Below are positions 54,772-63,126 of a DNA stretch of 64,000 nt, piece after piece. The DNA lies in the NCBI GenBank assembly GCA_902626585.1, contig CACOGA010000002.1, forward strand, positions 1 through 64,000, read 5' to 3'. A program made the position numbers and the translations under genes. Source of the DNA: an uncultured Bacteroidota bacterium. Lineage in GTDB: Bacteria; Bacteroidota; Bacteroidia; Flavobacteriales; Flavobacteriaceae. A model generated the notes under the pieces. The model worked only from the letters and a program-made list of their open reading frames with translations. It had not been told where the DNA came from and searched no databases. The stretch's first letter is position 1; the number at the start of each line of letters is the position of its first letter.

Positions 54772-57192
54772 ATGTTTATGACAAGATTAATTATCATTTC
54801 ATTTTTATTCTCAATTTCCTTTTGTTATTCACAAGAAAATATCTCCTATCAAAAACCGCCTAAGGAAATATTAGATTTAGTTGATTTTGAAAGACCACCA
54901 AGTGTAATATTTGATGATAATAAGGATTATCTAGTCTTTTTGTTCAGCAATAATTATAAATCAATTGAAGAACTTTCAGATAAAGAGCTGAGATTAGCAG
55001 GTTTAAGAATTAACCCCAAGACTAATATTGGAAGCAGAGTAAGTTTCTATAATAACATTAAAATAAAATCCTTGAAAAATGATTCAGGGGTGGTAAGTCA
55101 AATTTCTGGATTACCTAAAAATCCAAAGATCAGTAATTTAAATTGGTCACCTGATCAAAATAAAATTGCTTTTACAAATACCACTGAAAATGGTGTGAAT
55201 CTATGGATTTTGGATTTAAATAGTGCTAGGGCAAAAAAAGTTTCTGAATTAAAATTAAATGCAAATATTGGTAGTGTAATCAATTGGTTTTCAGATAGTA
55301 ATTCGTTACTTATTAAAGTTATTCCCGAAGAAAAGACTGAATTAATTAACTCTGGGAGTGTTGTTCCAGTTGGACCAAAAGTATCCACAAATTTTGGAGA
55401 AAAAGCACAAAATAGAACATATCAGGACCTGTTAAAAAATAAAGTCGATGAATATAACTTTCAGCAGCTGGTAACATCAGATCTTTTCATTGTTTCAATT
55501 AACGGCATTGCCAAAAAATGGTTAGATAGTAATATGTTCACTAACATATCAATTTCTCCTGACGGAAATTATGTGATGGTGACCAAAATTAATAAACCTT
55601 TTTCTTATTTGGTAACCTACAGAAGCTTTCCTACTTCAGTAGATGTGTATTCCAAAGATGCAAAGTTTATTTCAAACCTTGTTAATGTTCCTCTTATTGA
55701 AGAGCTTCCTAAGGGATTTATGTCTGTAAGAAAAGGAAAAAGAGGTTTTAGTTGGAGGTCAGATAAACCCTCAGTTTTAACATATGTAGTGGCGCTAGAC
55801 GGAGGAGATCCACAAAAAAATAGTGAATATAGGGATGAAATTTTTGAAATCAATGCGCCTTATAAAGGTAAAGGAAAAAGTATTTTAAAGACAATCAACA
55901 GATTTAGAGGTATAGATTGGGGAAATAGTAATTTTGCAATAGCTTATGATTATTGGTGGAATACAAGAAATGAAAAAACATATGTGTTTAATCCTTCAAC
56001 TAACAAAAAACCAAAAATAATATTTGATCGAAATTATCAGGATAGCTACAGTGACCCTGGATCTTTTATAAGTGAAAGAAATAAGTTTAATAAAAATATT
56101 ATTAAGATAAATTCAGGAAAAGCATTTTTAATTGGAGATGGTTTTAGCGATAGTGGACAGTTTCCGTTTATTGATGAATTTGATACAAAAAGTTTTGAAA
56201 AGAAAAGACTTTATCAATCTTCCTATTTAGACAAATACGAGTCAATTTATGATTTTGATCCAATAAGTAAAGAGTTATTCGTAAGAATAGAGTCTTCAGT
56301 CGATTTTCCTAATTATTTTTTCAAAACACTTTATACAAATAATCTTAGAAAAATAACATCATTTGAAAGTCCTTTCGAAAAAATAAAAGACGCTTACAAA
56401 GAGGTTGTTAAATATAAGCGCAGTGATGGACTAGAGCTTTCAGGTATTTTGTATCTACCTGTAAATTATGATCTAAAGTCAAAAGAAAAACTACCGATGA
56501 TATTGTGGGCATATCCAAGAGAGTTCAAGGATAGAAAAAGTGCTGGTCAAAGTACTAAAAATTCAAATAGATTTACCTATCCATATTATGGTTCGATGGT
56601 TTATTGGATCACAAAAGGATATGCTGTTTTGGATGATGCTTCATTTCCGATAGTTGGTGAGGATAATATTGAGCCAAATGATAGTTTTAGAAATCAGTTA
56701 GTCGATAATGCAAAAGCAGCAATTGACGCTGTAGATAAACTTGGTTTTATAGATAGGAAAAGGGTAGCTGTAGGAGGGCATAGTTATGGTGCATTTATGG
56801 TAGCTAATCTATTATCACATAGTAATTTATTTGCAGCAGGAATTGCAAGAAGCGGTGCATATAATAGAACATTAACCCCATTTGGATTTCAAAGTGAAGA
56901 GAGAAGTTATTGGGATGCACCAGATGTTTATTATTCAATGTCCCCATTTATGCACTCGGATAAAATGAAAACGCCACTACTTCTGATTCACGGGGAAGAT
57001 GATAATAATTCAGGTACTTACCCAATGCAAAGTGAAAGATATTTCAATGCTCTAAAGGGGTTGGGCGCCACAGTAAGATTGGTTATGTTACCAAAAGAAA
57101 GTCACGGTTACAAGTCTAAAGAAAGTATTTTCCACGTTTTATGGGAACAAGATAAATGGTTGGATAAATATGTGATGAATAAAGAAAAATGA
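54772..57192 (+). CDS. S9 family (prolyl oligopeptidase-like) exported peptidase
   Basis: 806 residues. Signal peptide cleaved before Gln (SFCYS|QENIS). The N-terminal ~540 residues form a beta-propeller (WSPDQNKIAFTN, SPDGNYVMV); the C-terminal alpha/beta hydrolase has catalytic Ser671 in GGHSYGAFM, Asp744 in HGEDDNNSG and His778 in KESHGYK. These Bacteroidota S9 enzymes cleave small peptides in the periplasm or outside. ATG at 54772 or 54778 are both possible. It shares the run with DUF1028 upstream; the following small membrane protein begins inside its stop (ATGA). Confidence 0.9.
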   Translation: MFMTRLIIISFLFSISFCYSQENISYQKPPKEILDLVDFERPPSVIFDDNKDYLVFLFSNNYKSIEELSDKELRLAGLRINPKTNIGSRVSFYNNIKIKSLKNDSGVVSQISGLPKNPKISNLNWSPDQNKIAFTNTTENGVNLWILDLNSARAKKVSELKLNANIGSVINWFSDSNSLLIKVIPEEKTELINSGSVVPVGPKVSTNFGEKAQNRTYQDLLKNKVDEYNFQQLVTSDLFIVSINGIAKKWLDSNMFTNISISPDGNYVMVTKINKPFSYLVTYRSFPTSVDVYSKDAKFISNLVNVPLIEELPKGFMSVRKGKRGFSWRSDKPSVLTYVVALDGGDPQKNSEYRDEIFEINAPYKGKGKSILKTINRFRGIDWGNSNFAIAYDYWWNTRNEKTYVFNPSTNKKPKIIFDRNYQDSYSDPGSFISERNKFNKNIIKINSGKAFLIGDGFSDSGQFPFIDEFDTKSFEKKRLYQSSYLDKYESIYDFDPISKELFVRIESSVDFPNYFFKTLYTNNLRKITSFESPFEKIKDAYKEVVKYKRSDGLELSGILYLPVNYDLKSKEKLPMILWAYPREFKDRKSAGQSTKNSNRFTYPYYGSMVYWITKGYAVLDDASFPIVGEDNIEPNDSFRNQLVDNAKAAIDAVDKLGFIDRKRVAVGGHSYGAFMVANLLSHSNLFAAGIARSGAYNRTLTPFGFQSEERSYWDAPDVYYSMSPFMHSDKMKTPLLLIHGEDDNNSGTYPMQSERYFNALKGLGATVRLVMLPKESHGYKSKESIFHVLWEQDKWLDKYVMNKEK

Positions 57193-57446
57193 TTTCTAAG
57201 TATTTTTTTATAGCATTATTAGTTTGGGGTATACCAAGCACCTTTTTTAGAAGTAAATTTAGAAAGATAGTATACCAAACAGATGATTGGAAAATTAATA
57301 TTAAGCCATTATTCATAAAAGAATTGAAGGGGCTTTTTTTTAATATTTTGCCTGGAAATAAAGATTACATGAAGGTCAGAAATCAATACAGGCTCTATTT
57401 ACTGGTATACTTATTGCTTTTTCTAATTTATATATTAACAAAATGA
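57189..57446 (+). CDS. Small conserved membrane protein of unknown function
   Basis: 85 residues. A hydrophobic N-terminal stretch (FFIALLVWGIPSTFF) and a C-terminal one (RLYLLVYLLLFLIYIL) flank a short polar middle (KIVYQTDDWKINIKPLF). It overlaps the S9 peptidase stop and the next gene's start by ATGA junctions at both ends, so it is translated within the operon and is probably real. I do not recognise a named family. Confidence 0.72.
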   Translation: MISKYFFIALLVWGIPSTFFRSKFRKIVYQTDDWKINIKPLFIKELKGLFFNILPGNKDYMKVRNQYRLYLLVYLLLFLIYILTK

Positions 57447-58288
57447 AGAACCATATATTTAATTTATTATCATCTGTAATAGCATTTTACATCCCATTTC
57501 AAATAGCCCTTTTAACCGACTTACCATTAGTGAAAAATTTAATTTTATTAATTTTTTTCATTCAATGGATAAGTTTTATACCAGCATTCATTTTTCAGAC
57601 TGAAAAGTTTTTTGATCTTTTCGGAAGTTTAACATATTTGACAGCTATTTTATACACATTGCATGTAACAGGTTCAACTCGTTTATCGGACTACATAATT
57701 GTTGGATGTATTGCTGTTTGGGCAATTAGATTAGGCTCGTTTCTATTTTTAAGAATTCATAAAGCTGGAGAAGACAGAAGATTTAGGACAATTAAGCCAA
57801 ATTTTACAAGATTTTTAATGACATGGACTTTGCAGGGCATGTGGGTTTCTATGTGTTTATTGTGTGTTTTAACAGCTTTGTCTTCCTATACTGGTGTCAT
57901 AATGAATAATGTCTTTTTTGTTGGTTTAGTTATTTATGTTCTTGGGCTAGTGATCGAGATAGTTGCTGATCAACAAAAAACAGTATTTAGAAGAGAGCCA
58001 AAAAATAAAGATAAATTTATTACAACTGGCTTATGGTCTTTATCTAGACATCCTAATTATCTCGGTGAAATTTTGTTATGGTCAGGCATAGCAATAATGT
58101 CAGTTTCATCTTTACAAGGATTACAATATCTAACACTAATTTCTCCCTTATTTGTCTACATATTACTTGTTTACATTTCAGGAATTAGACTCTTAGAGAA
58201 TCAAGCAGAAAAAAAATGGGGACATTTAGACTCCTATAAAGAATACGTTAAAAACACTCCATCTCTTTTTTTTAAAATTTTTAGTTAA
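57443..58288 (+). CDS. DUF1295 family (steroid 5-alpha-reductase-like) membrane protein
   Basis: 281 residues, about seven membrane segments. The C-terminal half carries DUF1295 motifs: VADQQKTVFRREPKN, FITTGLWSLSRHPNYLGEILLW and the final KKWGHLDSYKEYVKNTP. The LSRHPNYLGE block corresponds to the ICMT/5-alpha-reductase superfamily. Substrate unknown; lipid or isoprenoid reduction is a guess. It follows the small protein by an ATGA overlap and precedes the DUF805-like gene by 25 bases, forming a membrane-protein run from 57.2 to 59.4 kb. Confidence 0.85.
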   Translation: MKNHIFNLLSSVIAFYIPFQIALLTDLPLVKNLILLIFFIQWISFIPAFIFQTEKFFDLFGSLTYLTAILYTLHVTGSTRLSDYIIVGCIAVWAIRLGSFLFLRIHKAGEDRRFRTIKPNFTRFLMTWTLQGMWVSMCLLCVLTALSSYTGVIMNNVFFVGLVIYVLGLVIEIVADQQKTVFRREPKNKDKFITTGLWSLSRHPNYLGEILLWSGIAIMSVSSLQGLQYLTLISPLFVYILLVYISGIRLLENQAEKKWGHLDSYKEYVKNTPSLFFKIFS

Positions 58289-58313
58289 TTTAGGTGAACC
58301 TTAATAAACTAAA

Positions 58314-58838
58314 ATGAAAAAATTCTTTTCCTTTTCGGGTACGATTAGTGGTAAAATTTTCTTTTTGAGAATACTTTTCATTGCGGTTTTGATTTTTCCT
58401 GTCTTTATAGCTTTAATTTCAAAATGGACATCTTATTTTATGTCACTTGGTGATTTTGATATTTCAGATTCATCCATGGAAAATCAAATTCTGATTCAAT
58501 CATTTGGAGATGAATTAGCTCAGAAAATCGCTGAAAACCCAGAATTCTACATGAATGATTTTATGAATTCGTTTACGATTGGGTGGGTTTTTATATTTAT
58601 TATATGTGTCATCCCACCAATTTGGTTTGGCATGGCTACCTATTATAAACGAGTTTCTGCTCTTTTTTTTGAACAAAGAAATGGGGTTTTTGCGGCTTTA
58701 ATTTTATTCGAAGCAGTTTCAGACTATATCGTGTTAAGTAGTTCAGGAATCATTAATACGATAGTTTCATTAATCGGGTTACTAATTTTCGGATTCCTTA
58801 TATTCAATAATTCTAAATTTGAAAATCATGAAGGTTAA
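58314..58838 (+). CDS. DUF805-like small membrane protein
   Basis: 174 residues, four hydrophobic segments (about 18-38, 90-110, 125-140 and 150-168). The N-terminus FFSFSGTISGKIFFLRILF resembles the FSFxGRISRxxFW opening of DUF805 proteins, and the C-terminal membrane region ends in a short charged tail. The DUF805 assignment is tentative. Its stop overlaps the next gene's ATG at 58828. Function unknown. Confidence 0.6.
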   Translation: MKKFFSFSGTISGKIFFLRILFIAVLIFPVFIALISKWTSYFMSLGDFDISDSSMENQILIQSFGDELAQKIAENPEFYMNDFMNSFTIGWVFIFIICVIPPIWFGMATYYKRVSALFFEQRNGVFAALILFEAVSDYIVLSSSGIINTIVSLIGLLIFGFLIFNNSKFENHEG

Positions 58839-59316
58839 TTTCCAGATACTATTAATTATTTTTTTATTTAATTCTTGCTTGTCAAAAGTTGATAATGCTG
58901 ATTTTAATGAAAATTCATTGAAAAATCCAGTATCAATTGAATTCATAAATTCTCAGGAAAACATCGATAGGGGGTATCCATTTTCAGAGGCTACAATAGT
59001 TAATGGTATAATATATCTTTCAGGTGAAATTGGCACATTACCTGATGGCTCATTAATTGATGGTGGTATTATCCAAGAAACCAGACAAACACTTACAAAT
59101 ATCAAAAATAAGATAGAGAAATTAGGTGGCTCAATGGATGATGTATTTAAATGCACTTGTATGCTAGCGGATATTAAGGATTGGCCACTAATGAGTCAGG
59201 AATACAAAAAATTTTTTAACTCTGAAAAATTACCTGCAAGAAGTGCGTTTGCAGGAAGTGGATTAGCTTTAGGGGCTAAACTGGAAATCGAGTGTATGGC
59301 AATAAAAAGATACTAA
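58828..59316 (+). CDS. RidA family lipoprotein
   Basis: 162 residues. RidA proteins deaminate reactive enamines/imines. Motifs: GYPFSEATIVNGIIYLSG, ETRQTLTNIKNKIEKLGGS, VFKCTCMLADIKDW, LPARSAFAGSGLALGAKLEIECMA in parts; the conserved Arg in PARSAF is present. A lipobox (IIFLFNSC) puts it in the envelope, unlike cytoplasmic RidA, so its substrate is probably periplasmic. ATG 58828 gives the best signal; TTG 58819 is possible. It overlaps the DUF805-like gene and is followed by a very small ORF. Confidence 0.88.
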   Translation: MKVNFQILLIIFLFNSCLSKVDNADFNENSLKNPVSIEFINSQENIDRGYPFSEATIVNGIIYLSGEIGTLPDGSLIDGGIIQETRQTLTNIKNKIEKLGGSMDDVFKCTCMLADIKDWPLMSQEYKKFFNSEKLPARSAFAGSGLALGAKLEIECMAIKRY

Positions 59317-59319
59317 GCT

Positions 59320-59448
59320 TTGCTCAAGAATAAAACTTTTTGGATTTTTTTAATGATAATCATTCCAGTGGTTGGGCTAATATTTAAAGTATATGCTCTT
59401 TTTTTAATTTTCCCCTTGGGATATTTTTTTGGAAAGAGGACTAAGTAA
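59320..59448 (+). CDS. Tiny membrane protein, 42 residues (unlisted small ORF)
   Basis: 42 residues from TTG 59320, 3 bases after the RidA stop. The sequence is one or two hydrophobic segments (FWIFLMIIIPVVGLIF, YALFLIFPLGYFF) ending in GKRTK, so a short membrane protein with a basic cytoplasmic end. Its tight position, and the overlap of its stop with the TauE gene by 8 bases, fit the gene-junction pattern of this window. There is no independent evidence such as homology or codon comparison, so it may be non-coding. Confidence 0.5.
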   Translation: MLKNKTFWIFLMIIIPVVGLIFKVYALFLIFPLGYFFGKRTK

Positions 59449-60247
59449 ATTCTATAATAAGTATACTAGCTCCTATCACAATAACAAATAAACCAAAAAC
59501 AAACTTCAATTTACTTTCTGGTACTTTTTGGGAAAATATTTGTCCAATAAAAATACCAATTACAGAAATTAAGGTAAATAGAATAAGAAATACCCAATCA
59601 ATCTCTAGATTTTGAACATCCCCGATAAATCCAACAAGAGATTTCAATGAAATAATAGCCAAAGATGTTGCTATCGCAGCTTTCATTCTTAGATTAGAAA
59701 GTATCACAAGAATTGGTATAATAATAAAACCACCTCCAGCCCCGACTAGACCTGTTAAAAACCCTATCAAAGAGCCCTCAGCAAATATTAACAGTTTATT
59801 AGGTGCTATTGTTTTTGTTTGTTTTAATCCCACTATTGTTTTTGGTGTCCTTTTAATCATCAAAAAACCTGCAACAAGCATTAATAAAGCGAATAGCAAC
59901 ATAATTAATTGATTCTTGCTTAAAAATATTGATTCGGTATTGATTATTGTTTCTGGAATTAAGTGAATCAAATATTTTCTTGTTACATAAACCGTTATAA
60001 CAGCTGAAAATGAAAAAAGAATTGTTGATGAGTAATTAATAAGTTTATCCATAAAGTTTTTGACGGAACCAATTAACGATGTTGTACCAACAATGAATAA
60101 TGAATAGGCTGTAGCAGTAACTGGGTTAATACCAAATAAATAAACAAGAATAGGTACAGAAAGAATAGATCCACCACTTCCGATTAATCCTAAAATAAGG
60201 CCAACCAAAAAAGCGCCAAAAAATCCTAATAATTCAAACGTTTCCAA
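59441..60247 (-). CDS. TauE/SafE family sulfite/sulfonate exporter-like permease
   Basis: 268 residues, about eight membrane segments. Two internal repeats are visible: FLVGLILGLIGSGGSILSVPILVYL and GSLIGFLTGLVGAGGGFIIIPILVIL, each with the family's GxGG...P pattern. Members export sulfite, sulfoacetate or other organosulfur compounds; the substrate here is unknown. It stands alone on the minus strand, with a convergent tiny ORF and a divergent secreted protein. Confidence 0.9.
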   Translation of the reverse strand: METFELLGFFGAFLVGLILGLIGSGGSILSVPILVYLFGINPVTATAYSLFIVGTTSLIGSVKNFMDKLINYSSTILFSFSAVITVYVTRKYLIHLIPETIINTESIFLSKNQLIMLLFALLMLVAGFLMIKRTPKTIVGLKQTKTIAPNKLLIFAEGSLIGFLTGLVGAGGGFIIIPILVILSNLRMKAAIATSLAIISLKSLVGFIGDVQNLEIDWVFLILFTLISVIGIFIGQIFSQKVPESKLKFVFGLFVIVIGASILIIEFT

Positions 60248-60323
60248 TGAAAATATTTAGTTAGTTTTTCTAGAATACCGTTAAGATAAGTCTAATATTT
60301 TAAAATCTGACAATCATTTTAAA

Positions 60324-60331
60324 TATCTTTG
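60324..60331 (+). promoter_or_regulatory. -7 promoter element for the secreted protein gene at 60347
   Basis: TATCTTTG matches TAnnTTTG, 15 bases before the ATG. No -33 TTG at normal spacing. Confidence 0.45.
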
Positions 60332-60346
60332 TAAGAGCTAATTTTA

Positions 60347-61003
60347 ATGCATATGAAGTATTGTAAAATATTCTTTATTCTATTATTAATACATGTAAAT
60401 TCATTTGCTCAGGAAATAGCAATTAAGTCACTGAAAATAAAATCATTAGACACAAACAATATAAATAATGAGAGCTTCAATCTTAACAGAATTCAACCAA
60501 TTGGTCTCACTAATAAACAACCAAAAAGTTTTTTTGATTATAATTTAGATTTTGATATTAAGTCCAACGAAAAAGAAATTGATATTACAACTAAAACTGA
60601 TCTAGTTACGCCAACATGGAAAATTCGTCAAACATTTAACGAGGGAGGAGCTAATAAATCTAAGTTTAGTAAAGATTTTTATCTAGGTGATTTAGAGACA
60701 GAATCCCAGTATATTATTATCAAATGCAGAGACCATGAATATGTGGATGGTGATAGAATTCGACTAATGATAAACGGAGCTGTGATACACCCAAATATTT
60801 TATTGAGTTCGGTTTATTACGTGGTAGATGTGGATTTAGAGGATGGTTATAATAACATTGATTTTATAGCTCTAAATGAGGGAGAGTCAAGTCCTAACAC
60901 AGCCCAATTAATAGTACAAGATGAATTTGGAAAACAGCTATCAAATAAAAAATGGTTGATTTCAACTGGTTATAAAGCAAAGCTGGTTGTTTTTAAAAAA
61001 TAG
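60347..61003 (+). CDS. Secreted protein of unknown function
   Basis: 218 residues. Signal peptide (FFILLLIHVNSFA) cut before Gln (QEIAIK). The mature part has a charged N-terminal half (NLNRIQPIGLTNKQPKS), then a beta-rich C-terminal domain: YIIIKCRDHEYVDGDRIRLMINGAVIHPN in parts, VYYVVDVDLEDGYNNIDFIALNEGE and TAQLIVQDEFGKQL. This resembles a carbohydrate-binding-like or Ig-like beta sandwich, but no family is claimed. ATG at 60347 or 60353. Its stop is 1 base from dnaN's stop on the other strand. Confidence 0.72.
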   Translation: MHMKYCKIFFILLLIHVNSFAQEIAIKSLKIKSLDTNNINNESFNLNRIQPIGLTNKQPKSFFDYNLDFDIKSNEKEIDITTKTDLVTPTWKIRQTFNEGGANKSKFSKDFYLGDLETESQYIIIKCRDHEYVDGDRIRLMINGAVIHPNILLSSVYYVVDVDLEDGYNNIDFIALNEGESSPNTAQLIVQDEFGKQLSNKKWLISTGYKAKLVVFKK

Positions 61004-61004
61004 T

Positions 61005-62120
61005 TTAGTTGTTAAGCATTACCGGCATTACAAGCATAATGAGCTCTTCATCGTCTGAATATCCATCCATAGGTTTAAGAATTCCAGCTCTGTTCGGAAG
61101 GCTCATTTCCAATTTAACCTCCTTACAATCTAAATTATTAGTCATTTCAATTAAGAATCTAGAATTAAAACCTATTTCAATATCTTCACCTTTATAATCG
61201 CAAGTCAATCTTTCCTCAGCTTTATTACTAAAATCAACATCCTCTGCAGAAATATTTAATTCAGCACCTGCAATTTTAAGTCTTACCTGGTGAGTAGTTT
61301 TGTTTGAAAAAATTGATACTCTTTTGAGTGAGCTGAGTAGTAGTGATCTATCAATTGTTAAAACATTTGGATTTTCTGTAGGAATAACTGCTTCATAGTT
61401 GGGGTACTGCCCATCAATTAATCTACATATTACTGTTAAGCCATCCATTTCGAATTTAGCATTTGAATTGTTGTATTCAATCGTCACCTCCTGATCAGAG
61501 TCTATAATATTTTTTAATAGATTTAAGGGTTTTTTTGGCATTATAAATTCTGCTAGCGTGGTTGCCTTTAAATCATTTCTTTTGTATTTAACCAACTTGT
61601 GGGCATCAGTTGCAACAAAAGTTAAATTATCAGAACTTAACTGAAAAAAAACACCACTCATAACAGGTCTTAAATCATCATTTCCTGAGGCAAATATTGT
61701 TGAATTAATCGCCTTAGCTAAAACCATACTTGAGATTTTAGTATTTGAAGGGTTTTCAAGAGAAATGGTTTTTGGAAATTGATCGCCCTCTGTATATGCT
61801 AGGGCATATTTTCCATGATTTGAACTTATTTCAACAGTATTATTATCTTCAACAGTAAAAGTAAGTGGTTGTTCGGGAAATGTTTTTAATGTATCGATTA
61901 ATAGTTTTGAAGGTATCGCCACAGAACCTTTGCTTGAACTATCTACTTCAATAGAAGAAATCATCGTAGTTTCAAGATCGCTTGAGGTAATTTTTAATTT
62001 AGAACCATCTAAATCAAACAAAAAATGGTCTAGTACTGGGATTGTATTTGAGGTATTTATCACACCCCCAAGCATTTGAAGTTTCTTTAAAAGTGTGTTA
62101 CTAGAAACAATAAATTTCAT
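61005..62120 (-). CDS. dnaN: DNA polymerase III beta subunit (sliding clamp)
   Basis: 371 residues, three clamp domains. Motifs: MKFIVSSNTLLKKLQMLGGVI at the N-terminus (in parts), IPSKLLIDTLKTFPE, GVFFQLSSDNLTFVATDAHKL, CRLIDGQYPNYEAVIP, and the C-terminal LVMPVMLNN. The clamp holds replicative polymerase on DNA. It is not next to dnaA in this window, and DUF62/SAM hydrolase is upstream on the same strand. A -7 element lies at 62144-62151. Two copies of TTATTAACAA stand in its upstream region. Confidence 0.97.
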   Translation of the reverse strand: MKFIVSSNTLLKKLQMLGGVINTSNTIPVLDHFLFDLDGSKLKITSSDLETTMISSIEVDSSSKGSVAIPSKLLIDTLKTFPEQPLTFTVEDNNTVEISSNHGKYALAYTEGDQFPKTISLENPSNTKISSMVLAKAINSTIFASGNDDLRPVMSGVFFQLSSDNLTFVATDAHKLVKYKRNDLKATTLAEFIMPKKPLNLLKNIIDSDQEVTIEYNNSNAKFEMDGLTVICRLIDGQYPNYEAVIPTENPNVLTIDRSLLLSSLKRVSIFSNKTTHQVRLKIAGAELNISAEDVDFSNKAEERLTCDYKGEDIEIGFNSRFLIEMTNNLDCKEVKLEMSLPNRAGILKPMDGYSDDEELIMLVMPVMLNN

Positions 62121-62143
62121 AGTTAATGATTAGGAATTATTAA

Positions 62144-62151
62144 CAAATATA
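62144..62151 (-). promoter_or_regulatory. -7 promoter element for dnaN
   Basis: The minus strand reads TATATTTG, 23 bases before the ATG. It overlaps one copy of the repeat TTATTAACAA (62137-62146); the second copy is at 62181-62190. No -33 TTG found. Confidence 0.5.
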
Positions 62152-62197
62152 TCATATTGATAAATTATTCTTAAATAAACTTATTAACAACAATGAA

Positions 62198-63028
62198 TTA
62201 ATTAAATGAAATGGTAACAGAGTCATATATTTTTAGCCCCATTAGAGATGAAGCCGTGCCAACATTCTGTGGATTGCTTCTGTATATCGATATTTGGAGA
62301 AGATCGTTTGAGTTAAAGACAACTAATCCCTTACCTTCATCATTTCTTTCATTTATCGCCGTTTCAAAGTTTACTATGTCACTATACTTTTTATATATAT
62401 TTTTAAACTTATAGTTTCTAACCGAAATCTCAAAAGTTCTGCCTTTTTGAATTTTTTCAAATACATCCTTTTTGAGATTTGTTACAACATTCCCAAAATT
62501 ATCAATATAGATAACACTCGAAACAATTTGAGATAAGTCTTCGTTAATAAAAGGTTTAAGGTTTTTTACAAGCTTGATTTTATTTATTTCTTTTCCGACA
62601 AGTTCTGGCTTGCCACCTTTAGCTAAATGACACGCCACCTGAGAAAATATTAGAGTGCTTGAATCTATTTGATTTAATTCTTCATGAATATTGATTTCAT
62701 AAATTTTTTCAGGATTAATGCTTTGTGACAAGATGCTTAAAATACCGTTATCTGCTGCAATAAAATAATGATTGTCTAAATAGACTATAATGTGTTTTTT
62801 TTCTACTGTCTTTTCAGAATCAACATCAATAATGTGTACAGTTTTTTCAGGAAAACTTTTGTATGAATTTTCTAAGATATATGCAGCTTCCATAATGTTA
62901 AAAGGAGACACATTATTAGAAATATCAACTATCTTAGCCTCATTATAATTTCTGTATATATCACCTTTGATTTTTGCGACAAAATGATCTTTGTTTCCGA
63001 AATCAGTAATAAGAGTAATAATAGACAT
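62198..63028 (-). CDS. SAM hydrolase / SAM hydroxide adenosyltransferase (DUF62)
   Basis: 276 residues. The family opens with LITDFGNKDHFVAKIKG; GNVVTNL (in FGNVVTNLKKDVF) and VVDISNNVSPFNIMEAAYIL resemble the fluorinase/chlorinase family motifs. Bacterial members hydrolyse S-adenosylmethionine to adenosine and methionine; the fluorinase-specific loop is not evident, so hydrolysis is favoured. It is transcribed divergently from phoH and precedes dnaN by 77 bases. Physiological role not known. Confidence 0.9.
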   Translation of the reverse strand: MSIITLITDFGNKDHFVAKIKGDIYRNYNEAKIVDISNNVSPFNIMEAAYILENSYKSFPEKTVHIIDVDSEKTVEKKHIIVYLDNHYFIAADNGILSILSQSINPEKIYEINIHEELNQIDSSTLIFSQVACHLAKGGKPELVGKEINKIKLVKNLKPFINEDLSQIVSSVIYIDNFGNVVTNLKKDVFEKIQKGRTFEISVRNYKFKNIYKKYSDIVNFETAINERNDEGKGLVVFNSNDLLQISIYRSNPQNVGTASSLMGLKIYDSVTISFN

Positions 63029-63076
63029 TAAATTGTTAATATTTAATAATGTAAGTAGTTATGAAATTACGTATTT

Positions 63077-63092
63077 TAGATTAAGTAATCTA
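63077..63092. repeat. 16-base palindrome between the SAM hydrolase and phoH genes
   Basis: TAGATTA-ag-TAATCTA, perfect arms of 7 bases around a 2-base centre. It sits between divergent genes (starts at 63028 and 63127), where an operator would be expected. No -7 element was found close to it. Confidence 0.35.
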
Positions 63093-63126
63093 GAAAAACA
63101 TATTCTGATTAATAACAATTTATAGT

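Noticed and set aside
62198-63028. Fluorinase or chlorinase
   Set aside because: The halogenases are close relatives, but the sequence fits the common SAM hydrolase group and there are no organofluorine or chlorine genes nearby.
61005-63126. Chromosomal replication origin near dnaN
   Set aside because: No dnaA gene and no cluster of DnaA boxes beyond the two TTATTAACAA copies; dnaN is often away from the origin in Bacteroidota.
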